DNA of 45,973 nucleotides from Cerioporus squamosus (taxonomy: Eukaryota > Basidiomycota > Agaricomycetes > Polyporales > Polyporaceae): NCBI GenBank assembly GCA_022592435.1, contig JABYQS010000244.1, forward strand, positions 1-45,973, given 5' to 3'. The translations under genes and the position numbers were made by a program. The notes beneath the pieces are model-generated. The model saw only the letters and a program-made list of their open reading frames with translations. It did no database searches and was not told where the DNA came from. Shown piece by piece: positions 45,786-45,973 of this stretch. Position 1 is the first letter of the stretch. Each line of letters opens with the position of its first letter.

Positions 45786-45973
45786 TTACTGTAGAGTTTC
45801 GACCGATGCGGTGCAGGCCCCAGCGGGGTGTGACCTGTAACCGCCCGCAGTCGCCGGAGCGGAGCGGAGGTGCCCAAAATTTGCCTGATTTGGCCTGCTA
45901 AACACCCGAAAACCGAGCCAAAACGCGAAAATGGGGCCCCAAAGGGGCCGTGACCTGTGACCTACAGCACGAT
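45786..45973. mobile_element. Probable edge of a larger repeat or transposon cut by the window
   Basis: It contains two similar strings, gtgtgacctgtaacc (about 45828) and cgtgacctgtgacc (about 45948), and a small hairpin ggccccaaaggggcc. Repeated gtgacctgt-type strings are common at ends of fungal transposons, as far as I recall. No coding evidence is present. Confidence 0.35.

Overview
The window looks like nuclear DNA of a filamentous basidiomycete, most likely a mushroom-forming Agaricomycete of polypore type. The genes are GC-rich, dense and split by many 45-65 nt GT-AG introns, and the recognisable proteins (AP180-like adaptor, COQ6, GH47 mannosidase, a Far1/Ste5-like scaffold, a basidiomycete-type P450, DUF4419 proteins) are fungal. 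The taxon is an inference; there is no rDNA or other marker here. All exon structures were traced by eye from splice sites and frame continuity, and every spliced gene reported as intact gives a length divisible by three, except that the right DUF4419 copy was checked only in part. LAYOUT: 0.2-6.8 kb holds a head-to-head pair, a GH47 alpha-mannosidase gene (minus, with several apparent frame breaks) and an AP180/Yap1801-like endocytic adaptor (plus). 7.8-9.5 kb is an orphan Pro/Ser-rich gene (A, minus). 10.2-12.7 kb is the left arm of a large inverted duplication carrying a DUF4419 gene. 15.8-17.2 kb is orphan gene B (plus). 17.4-19.6 kb is an 11-exon cytochrome P450 (minus). 20.6-25.7 kb is a RING-H2/PH/VWA protein with the domain order of the yeast pheromone-pathway scaffolds Far1 and Ste5 (minus), whose RING domain is split by a 1.3 kb intron. 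25.7-28.4 kb has no gene I can support, then a tRNA-Gln(CUG) with a 6 nt intron. 28.8-31.3 kb is the right, inverted arm with the second DUF4419 gene. 31.7-33.5 kb is orphan gene C (minus). 35.0-37.3 kb is COQ6 and 37.6-39.0 kb a Lys/Ala-rich membrane-anchored protein (both plus). 40.8-42.5 kb is orphan gene D (plus). 42.5-46.0 kb is repeat-rich: three tandem hairpin-bearing repeats, a foldback element and an AT-rich island. HOW IT FITS TOGETHER: conserved housekeeping genes (vesicle coat, glycan trimming, ubiquinone synthesis, probable pheromone signalling, tRNA) are interleaved with lineage-specific genes that have been duplicated in inverted orientation. Two nested-scale inversions stand out. 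The DUF4419 arms (about 2.5 kb each) bracket 16 kb holding gene B, the P450 and the Far1-like gene. Genes C and D, with about 1.2 kb of shared 5' flank each, bracket the COQ6 and Lys-rich genes. No biosynthetic cluster, CRISPR, rRNA or complete autonomous transposon was seen.
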